From NCBI GenBank assembly GCA_013213915.1, contig JABSRK010000120.1:1-9723 (forward strand): a DNA stretch of 9,723 bases, in the 5' to 3' direction. Every line of letters starts with the position of its first letter. The first letter of the stretch is position 1. The position numbers and the translations under genes are program-made. The DNA is from Planctomycetota bacterium (GTDB lineage Bacteria; Planctomycetota; GCA-002687715). Below the pieces are notes generated by a model. The model saw nothing but the letters and a program-made list of their open reading frames with translations, was not told the DNA's origin and searched no databases. Below are positions 1 to 5,700 of the stretch, piece by piece.

Positions 1-102
1 GGCCAACCGTTGGCGTCTCAAGAACGCGGGTTCAATCCGCGAAGGGCAGCACCTGTTCATTCGGGCCCGCCCCAAGTGCCGCCCGGAGCGGTGCCCGCGC
101 CC

Positions 103-108
103 TACAAT
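103..108 (+). promoter_or_regulatory. -10-like hexamer of a possible leaderless murB promoter
   Basis: TACAAT lies at 103-108 and is followed by exactly six bases (GCTCCC) and the ATG of murB at 115. A sigma70-type -10 box places the transcript start about seven bases downstream, so the mRNA would begin at the A of the ATG. No Shine-Dalgarno sequence precedes this ATG, which fits a leaderless transcript. No convincing -35 box is visible about 17 bases upstream (around 80-85). The same spacing recurs at 2420-2432. Confidence 0.42.
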
Positions 109-114
109 GCTCCC

Positions 115-999
115 ATGTCGTGGGAGCAGGATCTCTCTGCGCGCATCCGTGCGGACGTCGATCTCAAGGAACTCGTCACCGTCCGCGTGGGCGGACGGGC
201 GCGTCACCTCGTCGTGCCGCAGACGGCCGACGAGGTGGGGGCCCTTCTCCGTGCCCTGACGGCGGAGGGCCGTCCGTGGCGTGTTCTCGGCGGTGGCAGC
301 AACGTCCTGCCGCCGGATGGGGTCCTGGACGACGTCATTGTTCACCCGAAGGCCCTGGACGGGTTCGAGGTCGCCGGTGACCGGGTGCATGTCGGTGCCG
401 GTCTGCCGACGCCGCGTCTGGTCGCGCTGTGCAGCCGTGCGGGCTTGGCGGGCGTCCATGTCCTGGCGGGGGTTCCAGGGCAGGTCGGTGGGGCCGTGGC
501 CATGAACGCGGGCACGCGACACGGCGAGATCTGCGACTCTGTCGAGCGGGTCTCGGTGCGGCTTGCGGATGGTTCCGCCGCGGAGCTGTCCCCCGACGAC
601 CTTGCGTTCGATTATCGCCACGCCCGGTTGCCCGAGGGTGCCGTCATCTGCGGTGCCACCCTGCGCCTGTGGCCGGTGGACGACACGAGCGAGCTCAGGC
701 GCACGGTCGGTTGCTACTTGAAGGAGAGGAACGAGGCCCAGCCCACGCGCACCTGGAATTTCGGCTGCATGTTCAAGAACCCGCCCGCGCCCGAAAAGAC
801 CGCGGGAGTTCTGCTCGATCTCGCGGGCCTCAAGGGCCTCTCGCGGGGCGGGGCGCGCATCTCTCCGATCCATGCCAATTTCGTCGAGAACGTCGATGAC
901 GCGAAGGCAGCGGACGTGCTCTGGCTGCTTCAGGAGGCCGAGCAGCGCGTCCTCGCGCGCTCCGGACTTCAGATCGAGCGGGAGGTGCGCACCTGGTGA
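115..999 (+). CDS. murB: UDP-N-acetylenolpyruvoylglucosamine reductase (MurB)
   Basis: MurB is a cytoplasmic flavoenzyme that uses NADPH to reduce UDP-GlcNAc-enolpyruvate to UDP-MurNAc, the second committed step of peptidoglycan precursor synthesis. With the start at 115 the protein has 294 residues, within the usual range. The FAD-binding segment VLGGGSNVLP is at about 57-66. The glycine-rich loop GVPGQVGGAVAMNAG is at about 119-133, and DYRHAR at about 166-171 is the YR-containing motif. GCMFKNP at about 217-223 is the active-site loop. HANFVEN is at about 253-259, and the C-terminal IEREVR at about 287-292 carries the conserved glutamate region. The proton-donor position, serine in Escherichia coli (GS.FKNP), is Cys218 here, a substitution I recall in other MurB proteins. 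The frame stays open upstream to base 10, but the upstream residues are Pro/Arg-rich and unlike MurB, and the ATG at 115 has a promoter-like hexamer six bases before it. murB usually lies in the cell-wall/division cluster, and ftsQ follows here. Confidence 0.96.
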   Translation: MSWEQDLSARIRADVDLKELVTVRVGGRARHLVVPQTADEVGALLRALTAEGRPWRVLGGGSNVLPPDGVLDDVIVHPKALDGFEVAGDRVHVGAGLPTPRLVALCSRAGLAGVHVLAGVPGQVGGAVAMNAGTRHGEICDSVERVSVRLADGSAAELSPDDLAFDYRHARLPEGAVICGATLRLWPVDDTSELRRTVGCYLKERNEAQPTRTWNFGCMFKNPPAPEKTAGVLLDLAGLKGLSRGGARISPIHANFVENVDDAKAADVLWLLQEAEQRVLARSGLQIEREVRTW

Positions 1000-1247
1000 G
1001 CCAGAGCGGCTGCGGGCGCTCTTCTCCTCTCCACATCAACAGCCCACCATATGCAGGGTCGTTGAGGTTCGGGGCCCCTTGGTCCTGTTGCATGTTAGAT
1101 AGGGGCTGGGTAGGCTGTGCCCCGGCAGTCGGCGGATTCCCGGCTCTAGTAGCAGCGGGAACTCGCGCGTGATGGCGTGCCACCGAAGACCGCTTTTGTA
1201 GGCCTTCCCGCTCATGAAACGACGCGGGGGGATTGGGGAGTACCGAT
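1000..1247 (+). other. Non-coding interval between murB and the 79-residue gene, with a hairpin at 1137-1161
   Basis: This is the longest non-coding stretch in the window. Its clearest structure is a hairpin at 1137-1161: TTCCCG-GCT pairs with AGC-(AG)-CGGGAA, giving nine base pairs, a two-base bulge and a five-base loop, CTAGT. No T-run follows, so it is not a standard terminator. A short palindrome, TGGCGTGCCA, lies at 1173-1182. A weak TG-type -10 candidate (TG at 1093-1094, then TAGATA at 1096-1101) would give a leader of about 140 bases containing the hairpin. A small open frame at 996-1172 (GTG start, 58 codons) overlaps the murB stop, but it has no ribosome site or recognisable content. 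A structured 5' leader or a small RNA is possible but unproven. Confidence 0.3.
1235..1240 (+). promoter_or_regulatory. Ribosome binding site GGGGAG deciding the start of the 79-residue gene
   Basis: GGGGAG at 1235-1240 is seven bases from the ATG at 1248. It makes 1248 preferable to the in-frame TTG at 1233, which overlaps the site, and to the second ATG at 1254. Confidence 0.6.
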
Positions 1248-1487
1248 ATGGAAATGGGCAAGTTCGTTGATCGTCGTCTGCACCCGGTGCGGGTCCTCCT
1301 GGGACTGATGAACCACGAGATGGAGTTGGCGCGCGGCGAGAACATGATCACTCTCGATCGGGAAGTCGTCCGTAGCATGTTCGAGACGATTTCACTGTTC
1401 GTCGAGGACTTCGAGGTGAGCAACCGCGCGATGCGCGACCAGCAGCAGAAGAAGTTCGCGCAGGCGGGCGGCGCCAAGGTCGGTTGA
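1248..1487 (+). CDS. Small protein of unknown function (79 residues)
   Basis: I do not recognise this protein. It is 79 residues long, charged, and has no signal peptide, membrane segment, Cys pair or known motif. Two helical stretches are likely, at about residues 14-29 (rich in Met, Leu and Glu) and about 38-69, the second with heptad-like hydrophobic spacing (V41, M44, I48, F51, F55) that could form a coiled coil or dimer. The tail is Gln/Lys- then Gly/Ala-rich and probably disordered. Support for it being real comes from a good Shine-Dalgarno site seven bases before the ATG, acidic and basic residues typical of a soluble protein, and its fit between murB and ftsQ on the same strand. ftsQ starts 35 bases after its stop, so they may be co-transcribed. 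A cytoplasmic role linked to cell-wall synthesis or division is only suggested by position. Confidence 0.65.
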   Translation: MEMGKFVDRRLHPVRVLLGLMNHEMELARGENMITLDREVVRSMFETISLFVEDFEVSNRAMRDQQQKKFAQAGGAKVG

Positions 1488-1522
1488 ACGCGCGCGGTCT
1501 GTCCGCGACTCACTGACGCCGC

Positions 1523-2383
1523 ATGACGCGAGCACCGGCCGCAAGGGGCGGTGTTGCCGCCGCCCTCCTCACCGTGATTGCCGGGCTGCTCCTGTTCCTC
1601 CTGGTCGATATGGTCAAGGAACGGGTGGCGGCCTCCTTGCGTTTCCAGGTATCGCCGCGGCAGATCGACGTCGAGGGTGATCCAGGACGTCTCGGTGGGG
1701 ACTTCGGTCGGCTGATCCGCGGGGCCACGATCCTCGACCGGCCGCGCTCCATCTTCGATCCCGAGTTGCCCGCGGTGGTCCGTGCCAACCTCGAGCGGCA
1801 GGCCTGGGTGCGTCGGGTGAAGAAGATGGTCCGGCGGTTTCCGAACGCCCTCTCCATCCATGTCGAGTTGCGCCGTCCCCTCGGCGTGGTGCGAGTGGCG
1901 AGCGTCCCCTCGGAGCGTCTCGCGGTGGACGGTGAGGGGGTCGTCGTCGAGGAGTACACCAAGCTCGGTCCGCCGCACATTCCCTGGATCAAGACTCCGG
2001 GCTCGCGGCTCACGTCCGTGCCCACGCCAGGCAACCGCTTCAAGGACGGCTGCGCCGTTCAGGAAGCCATAGGCGTGATAGAAGAAATCGACCGTGTGGG
2101 TGGTCATCCTGCGCTCGACAACCACCGCATCGACGAGGTCAAGGTCGGTCGCAGGGGGAAGAAGCGCAACGTGGGGGACAGCGACATCCGCCTCGTGCTC
2201 GACACGGGTGTCGAGGTCCTGTGGGGGCGGTCACCCCGGTCGGCGGAAGGCATCACCGAGATCCCCGCGGAGACCAAGTTGGACCACCTGGCCCGGGTCC
2301 AGCGTCGGTACCCGGGACTGGTCGGGGTGGAGCTCGTGGATCTGCGTTTCGAACGCCCCGAAGTGAAGCTGGCCTCACGGTAG
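1523..2383 (+). CDS. ftsQ: Cell division protein FtsQ/DivIB family
   Basis: FtsQ is a single-pass inner-membrane protein that links early and late division proteins through its periplasmic domain, partnering FtsB/FtsL in known systems. This 286-residue protein has a short basic N-terminus and one membrane helix at about residues 11-30. A FtsQ-type POTRA domain follows at about 41-118. The diagnostic block AWVRRVKKMVRRFPNALSIH (about 94-113) is followed by VELRRPLGVV, matching the family pattern of a tryptophan-valine pair, basic residues, P.L.I.V.E and R.P. LAVDGEGVVV (about 133-142) matches the lvD..G.v strand. The C-terminal beta domain ends with KLDHL and VDLRF (about 252-276), also typical. 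No clear Shine-Dalgarno site precedes the ATG, so translation may be coupled to the 79-residue gene 35 bases upstream. ftsA and ftsZ, the usual next genes, are absent. The family assignment rests on pattern rather than alignment but is strong. Confidence 0.9.
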   Translation: MTRAPAARGGVAAALLTVIAGLLLFLLVDMVKERVAASLRFQVSPRQIDVEGDPGRLGGDFGRLIRGATILDRPRSIFDPELPAVVRANLERQAWVRRVKKMVRRFPNALSIHVELRRPLGVVRVASVPSERLAVDGEGVVVEEYTKLGPPHIPWIKTPGSRLTSVPTPGNRFKDGCAVQEAIGVIEEIDRVGGHPALDNHRIDEVKVGRRGKKRNVGDSDIRLVLDTGVEVLWGRSPRSAEGITEIPAETKLDHLARVQRRYPGLVGVELVDLRFERPEVKLASR

Positions 2384-2416
2384 GCGGGGCACCAAGGCTG
2401 ATCCCCACGCTGTCCT

Positions 2417-2425
2417 TGCTACAGT
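2417..2425 (+). promoter_or_regulatory. Extended -10 element (TGC-TACAGT) of a possible leaderless promoter
   Basis: TG at 2417-2418, one base, then TACAGT at 2420-2425 form an extended -10. Six bases (TTCGCC) follow before the ATG at 2432, so the predicted transcript start coincides with the start codon. There is no Shine-Dalgarno sequence in the 48-base gap after ftsQ. The spacing is identical to that before murB. The -35 region (about 2396-2402) is poor, as is common with extended -10 promoters. Confidence 0.48.
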
Positions 2426-2431
2426 TTCGCC

Positions 2432-4555
2432 ATGAACGGGCTGATCACCCGGCTCATCCTTGTTTTCGTGGGCTCCTCGCTCGCCTTCACCCTGCTGCCC
2501 TTGCTGCAGTCGGGGGGCGATGCGCCCCTGATTGCCGTGCTGGATCGGGGGACCAGCCTCGTCGTGTATGCGGCGTTCCTGATCCTGTTTGCCTTCTTCG
2601 TGCTGCCTCATTTCTTGCGGCGTGACCATGTCGGGCAGCGGCTATGGCCGTGGATCGCCCTCGGCGGGTACGTATTGCTGTTCGCGGCCATCCCGCTCGT
2701 GTTCACGGCATATATCAGCGGCGTGAGCGCCTCCGGACTGGTCCGCGTCGGCGCGTTGACTACGACGGCCATCGGCTTTCCCGTTCTCGTCGCCCGCTTG
2801 ACGGGCGGACGTGCGGTCGGTCGCGCATGTGCGTTGCTGGGTGGTGTGCTGCTGTTTGCGCTCCCCGGCGTGGCGTTGTACCTGGAGTCCGTCGGTCGCG
2901 CGCCGCCGGTCTGGATCGTGACGGTCTCTCCGTGGCACTGGCTGCACCGCATCGGGATCCTACGGCAGGTGCCAGAGCCGCTGTGGCCGTTCCTCGCGCT
3001 CATGGGGACGACGTGGGCAGTGGCGGCGCTGCCCGGCCTGCGCCGACGTCAAGGCGGGGCGGCGGTGGCCGCTCTGCTCGTCATCGCCGGGCTCGGAGCG
3101 TGGACGGAGCCCGCCGTCACCGCGCCCTCCCTCTCCGCCGGCGCGGAGCAGAGGGACGTGCGCGTGGAGAGCCTGGCCGGTGGGTTTGCGCGCGCCGGCT
3201 TGCGGACCCCGCTGCGCATCACATTCGAAGGCGCTGGAGGCGATGCGCTCGTCTCGGCTGGTCTCGACGCCGTGCGCGTCCCGCGCGACGGAGCGGCGCA
3301 CGAGGTGCTGGTGGCTATCGACGAAGGTGCCCGCCAGCTCACCATCGAGATGGGCGAGCGCACGGACATGCGGCCGTTGCCCGTGACGCTTGTCGCGGAC
3401 GACCACATCCTCGTCGGTTGGCTGGGGGAGGGAGAGGCGCCAGAGGAGATGACCCGTCCGCAGAGCGTGGTGGTGGCCCTGGGGGTGAGCGCGTTACCCC
3501 CCGCTCACGGCGCCCTCGAGGCGTACGACTTCATGGTCTGCCCCAAGTCGCGCTGGGAGACCGCGTCGGCCGAAGCGCGGCGGGTGATCGACCGGTGGGT
3601 TGCGCTCGGAGGCAAGTTGGAGCGTTCGGACGACCCGTCGCCGGAAGCACCCGTGGCCCCGTACCGCTCGACAGCCCTCGATGACGGGCTGACGCGCACG
3701 TTCGCGCCGCCGGACTGGCAGGAGATGGACCTGTCCGCGCTCCTGCTGTTTGCGGTCATCTACCACTGTGCCTTCCTGCTCGCCTTCTTGCTGCCGCTCC
3801 TGCTCGATTCAGGAAAGTCACTCGGCGTCTACCTCGTATCCGTGGGTTTCGTCGTCGTGGTCATCGCGGGCCTCGCGTGGCACGTGCTCGGCGACATCTT
3901 CCTGCGGGACAACCAGGTCTACACGCACGCCATCACCATCATGGTGGCCGATGGGGGCGACGAGCCCCGCGTCGCGTCGCGCCAGTTTCTCTGCTTCGCC
4001 TCCATGAGCGAGGAGGAGCGCGACCTGCGGTTCGCGGAGGACGCAGATCTCACGGTGTACCGGTCACCGTTCACGCCCCGCCAGGTCATCCGCGGGCGCG
4101 CCGGGGACGCGATGGTCCTCGAGTCCGTCCTCCTCGACCGGTTCGAGCACAAGTTCGTGGTGCGCGTGGACCGCGTGGCGGCTCTCCCCGTCTCGGTGAC
4201 ACAGGACGCGGCGTCGGACGGAGGATTCACGATCGCGCCACGGGCCGACGTGGCCGATCCGCTGGGTATCCGAGCCGCTCGGGTCTCCGCTGCATGGCAG
4301 GTGAGCGGAGGCAGGATCACGCGTCGACTGGAGCCTCTCGGCGAGCACCTCGTGGACGCCGGTTTGGGGGCGCCGGCGGACCTTCCAGCGGAGGTCCAAC
4401 TGCACGTCGGAAAGCTCCTGGGACACTTCGCGCCGATCCGGCCGTCGTGGCTGCTGGTTCGACTCGACGACCTGCCGAGGGCTGACTCCGAGCGCCAGTG
4501 GCTCTGGAGCCGGGACCTGGGAGGCTGGCTCCTGCTACCCCTCAGGGACAGTTAG
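2432..4555 (+). CDS. Multi-pass membrane protein with large periplasmic domains and an amidotransferase-like segment; function unknown
   Basis: The 707-residue protein starts with about seven hydrophobic helices (residues about 7-25, 40-62, 74-96, 103-121, 131-152, 182-201 and 208-226). A soluble region follows (about 227-433), then two more helices (about 434-457 and 463-485) and a second soluble region (about 486-707). With the N-terminus inside, both soluble regions would face the periplasm. Region 227-340 looks like beta-rich repeats (GLRTPLRITFEG, VLVAIDEG). At about 355-397 the pattern LPPAHGALEAYDFMVC then RRVIDRWVALGGKL resembles the class I glutamine amidotransferase-like (DJ-1 type) fold of membrane proteins that lack catalytic residues: 'gL..yD.vv', then 'A...WV..GG.L'. 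I see no nucleophile-elbow cysteine in the right context, so a binding role is likelier than enzyme activity. No enzyme or transporter signature is evident. The gene lies between ftsQ and rplM and seems to have its own promoter. The call as a real membrane protein is firm; the function is not known. Confidence 0.9.
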   Translation: MNGLITRLILVFVGSSLAFTLLPLLQSGGDAPLIAVLDRGTSLVVYAAFLILFAFFVLPHFLRRDHVGQRLWPWIALGGYVLLFAAIPLVFTAYISGVSASGLVRVGALTTTAIGFPVLVARLTGGRAVGRACALLGGVLLFALPGVALYLESVGRAPPVWIVTVSPWHWLHRIGILRQVPEPLWPFLALMGTTWAVAALPGLRRRQGGAAVAALLVIAGLGAWTEPAVTAPSLSAGAEQRDVRVESLAGGFARAGLRTPLRITFEGAGGDALVSAGLDAVRVPRDGAAHEVLVAIDEGARQLTIEMGERTDMRPLPVTLVADDHILVGWLGEGEAPEEMTRPQSVVVALGVSALPPAHGALEAYDFMVCPKSRWETASAEARRVIDRWVALGGKLERSDDPSPEAPVAPYRSTALDDGLTRTFAPPDWQEMDLSALLLFAVIYHCAFLLAFLLPLLLDSGKSLGVYLVSVGFVVVVIAGLAWHVLGDIFLRDNQVYTHAITIMVADGGDEPRVASRQFLCFASMSEEERDLRFAEDADLTVYRSPFTPRQVIRGRAGDAMVLESVLLDRFEHKFVVRVDRVAALPVSVTQDAASDGGFTIAPRADVADPLGIRAARVSAAWQVSGGRITRRLEPLGEHLVDAGLGAPADLPAEVQLHVGKLLGHFAPIRPSWLLVRLDDLPRADSERQWLWSRDLGGWLLLPLRDS

Positions 4556-4568
4556 AGCGGCGTCGAAC

Positions 4569-4587
4569 ACTCTCCCTTGGGGGGAGT
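4569..4587 (+). terminator. Hairpin just after the 707-residue gene; weak terminator candidate
   Basis: ACTCTCCC at 4569-4576 pairs with GGGGGAGT at 4580-4587 (eight pairs, one G-T) around a TTG loop, 13 bases after the stop codon. The position suits transcription termination, but no T-run follows (the next bases are TAGGGC), so intrinsic termination would be inefficient or would need a factor. Confidence 0.35.
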
Positions 4588-4619
4588 TAGGGCGCACTGA
4601 GGGGTGTCTCCACGGGTCG

Positions 4620-4647
4620 TTGATTCACCATTTTGCGGTGGTATAGT
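4620..4647 (+). promoter_or_regulatory. Sigma70-type promoter of rplM-rpsI
   Basis: TTGATT at 4620-4625 (-35) and TATAGT at 4642-4647 (-10) are separated by 16 bases, which places the transcript start near 4654. The spacer itself holds an inverted repeat, CACC (4626-4629) and GGTG (4637-4640) with seven bases between, which could be a regulator site or chance. This is the best two-box promoter in the window and suits a highly expressed ribosomal operon. Confidence 0.7.
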
Positions 4648-4652
4648 CCTGC

Positions 4653-4682
4653 TCCCTTCGCAAGCTGAAGGGACAAGCGAAG
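4653..4682 (+). promoter_or_regulatory. rplM leader with two mutually exclusive hairpins
   Basis: The predicted 36-base leader can fold in two ways. Hairpin A pairs TCCCTTC (4653-4659) with GAAGGGA (4667-4673), seven pairs at the very 5' end of the transcript. Hairpin B pairs CTTCGC (4656-4661) with GCGAAG (4677-4682), six pairs. The two share bases 4656-4659 and cannot coexist. B would bury GCGAAG, the only purine-rich stretch near the ATG at 4690; A would leave it free. The leader also contains a near-repeat, CAAGCTGAAG (4661-4670) and CAAGCGAAG (4674-4682). L13 is known to repress its own operon through the leader in Escherichia coli. Regulation through this switch is my inference. Confidence 0.4.
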
Positions 4683-4689
4683 ATGCGTC

Positions 4690-5121
4690 ATGAAGACGAC
4701 CTACCACGCCAAACCCGGTGACGTTGCCCAGCGTTGGGTGCATATCGACGCTGACGGCCAGGTGCTCGGGCGCCTCGCAGTCGAATGTGCATGTCGGCTC
4801 ATGGGCAAGCACCGGCCGACGTGGACACCCCACATCGACACGGGTGACCACATCGTGATCACCAATTGCGAGAAGGTGCGGGTCACCGGGCGGAAGGCGG
4901 AGTCGAAGGTCTACCGTCACCACACCGGCTATGTCGGGAACCTGGTCGAGGAGCCGTACGAGCGCGTGCTTGAGCGTCATCCCGAGCGCATCATCAAGCT
5001 CGCTGTGCGACGGATGCTGCCGAAGACCAAGCTCGGTCGTCGTATGTTCGCGAAGCTGAAGGTCTACGCCGGCGGGGAACACCCGCACACGGCGCAGAAC
5101 CCCGAGACGATCACCCTCTGA
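4690..5121 (+). CDS. rplM: 50S ribosomal protein L13
   Basis: L13 is an early-assembly protein of the large ribosomal subunit that binds 23S rRNA. The protein is 143 residues, almost exactly the usual 142. Diagnostic stretches are WVHIDADGQVLGRLA (about 16-30), the LMGKHRPTWTPHIDTGDHIVI block (about 37-57), VTGRKAESKVYRHHTGYVG (about 65-83) and AVRRMLPKTKLGRRMFAKLK (about 105-124). It ends with VYAGGEHPHTAQNPE, as expected of the family. The start at 4690 gives the canonical MKTTYHAK-type N-terminus. The upstream purine stretch GCGAAG is only a weak ribosome site, so translation may depend on leader structure. rpsI begins 16 bases after the stop, the near-universal bacterial gene order. Confidence 0.99.
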   Translation: MKTTYHAKPGDVAQRWVHIDADGQVLGRLAVECACRLMGKHRPTWTPHIDTGDHIVITNCEKVRVTGRKAESKVYRHHTGYVGNLVEEPYERVLERHPERIIKLAVRRMLPKTKLGRRMFAKLKVYAGGEHPHTAQNPETITL

Positions 5122-5137
5122 CAACTCTGAGGAAGCG

Positions 5138-5542
5138 ATGGAAGGGACCGAAAGCAACTACACTTACGGGCTTGGCCGGCGGAAGGCCGCGGTGGCCCGC
5201 GTGCGCATGCGCCCGGGCAGCGGGTCGATGGTTGTGAACGGCCGCGACGTCAAGGACTACTTCCCGTGTCACCACTGGGTGATCGCCGCGCTCCGGCCGC
5301 TCCAGGTTGTGGAGAAGGCAGAAGGCTTCGACGTCATCGTCAACGCGACCGGTGGTGGCAAGACGGGTCAGTCGGAAGCGGTCGCCCTCGGGGTCGCCCG
5401 GGCGCTCTGCAAGATCGATCACGAGGCGCACTACGACGTGCTTCGTAAGGCGGGCCAACTTACCCGGGACTCCCGCGTCGTCGAGCGCAAGAAGTACGGC
5501 CTCCGCGGCGCTCGTCGCGCGTTCCAGTTCAGCAAGCGTTAG
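5138..5542 (+). CDS. rpsI: 30S ribosomal protein S9
   Basis: S9 is a small-subunit protein whose C-terminal tail reaches the P-site tRNA. The 134-residue product (usual about 130) shows YGLGRRKAAVARVRMRPGSG (about 10-29), the VNGRDVKDYF strand, and NATGGGKTGQSEAVALGVAR (about 69-88). It also has the Lys/Arg-rich end with KKYGLRGARRAFQFSKR; the terminal SKR is the hallmark of the family. A clear Shine-Dalgarno site, GAGGAAG at 5129-5135, precedes the ATG. It is the second gene of the rplM operon and is followed by a strong terminator. Confidence 0.99.
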   Translation: MEGTESNYTYGLGRRKAAVARVRMRPGSGSMVVNGRDVKDYFPCHHWVIAALRPLQVVEKAEGFDVIVNATGGGKTGQSEAVALGVARALCKIDHEAHYDVLRKAGQLTRDSRVVERKKYGLRGARRAFQFSKR

Positions 5543-5574
5543 CCCGCCGACGGCATTCCAGCCTGGAACTGAAG

Positions 5575-5614
5575 CCGGGTAGGACCATCCTGGGTCTTGC
5601 CCGGTTCTTCTGTT
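5575..5614 (+). terminator. Intrinsic terminator of the rplM-rpsI operon
   Basis: CCGGGTAGGACC (5575-5586) pairs with GGTCTTGCCCGG (5593-5604) in a 12-pair stem (two G-T pairs) with a six-base loop. The T-rich tail TTCTTCTGTT (5605-5614) follows at once. It lies 32 bases after the rpsI stop. A smaller palindrome, TTCCA-GCC-TGGAA, precedes it within 5556-5568. Confidence 0.82.
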
Positions 5615-5647
5615 GGTCGGCGACGGTCGCGCCCAGTGGGCCATGGT

Positions 5648-5669
5648 AGGCCTCCTTATAATGGAGCCT
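5648..5669 (+). promoter_or_regulatory. TATAAT -10 box inside an inverted repeat; promoter and possible operator
   Basis: A consensus TATAAT at 5657-5662 would start transcription near 5669, giving a leader of about 32 bases before the ATG at 5701. The box lies centrally between AGGCCTCC (5648-5655) and GGAGCCT (5663-5669), which are complementary apart from one extra C in the left arm. A repressor bound here would cover the -10 box and start site. No good -35 box is seen around 5634-5640, so an activator or an alternative recognition mode may be involved. Confidence 0.55.
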
Positions 5670-5700
5670 TGCACCCTCCTTCTGCCGGCTGGAGATGCCC

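Noticed and set aside
25..41. tRNA T-arm-like hairpin (CGCGG, loop GTTCAAT, CCGCG)
   Set aside because: The GTTCAAT loop is one base out of register with a true T-loop (the G should close the stem), no CCA end or acceptor stem follows, and no other tRNA arms are visible.
10..114. Upstream extension of murB to base 10
   Set aside because: The extra 35 residues are Pro/Arg-rich and not part of MurB. The ATG at 115 gives a family-typical length and has the promoter-like element.
996..1172. 58-codon GTG frame overlapping the murB stop
   Set aside because: It has no ribosome site, an odd Cys/Trp/Gly-rich composition and no motif; the hairpin at 1137-1161 falls inside it.
1169..1200. Possible sigma54 promoter (TGGC followed by a TTG-like element)
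   Set aside because: The -24/-12 GG and GC pair does not appear with the required spacing.
830..2125. 431-codon open frame on the minus strand
   Set aside because: It runs opposite murB, the non-coding gap, the 79-residue gene and ftsQ. Its product is low-complexity and Arg/Pro/His-rich with no motif, as expected of an antisense shadow in high-GC DNA.
4552..5157. 201-codon open frame on the minus strand
   Set aside because: It is antisense to rplM, which is certain, and it crosses the rplM promoter and leader.
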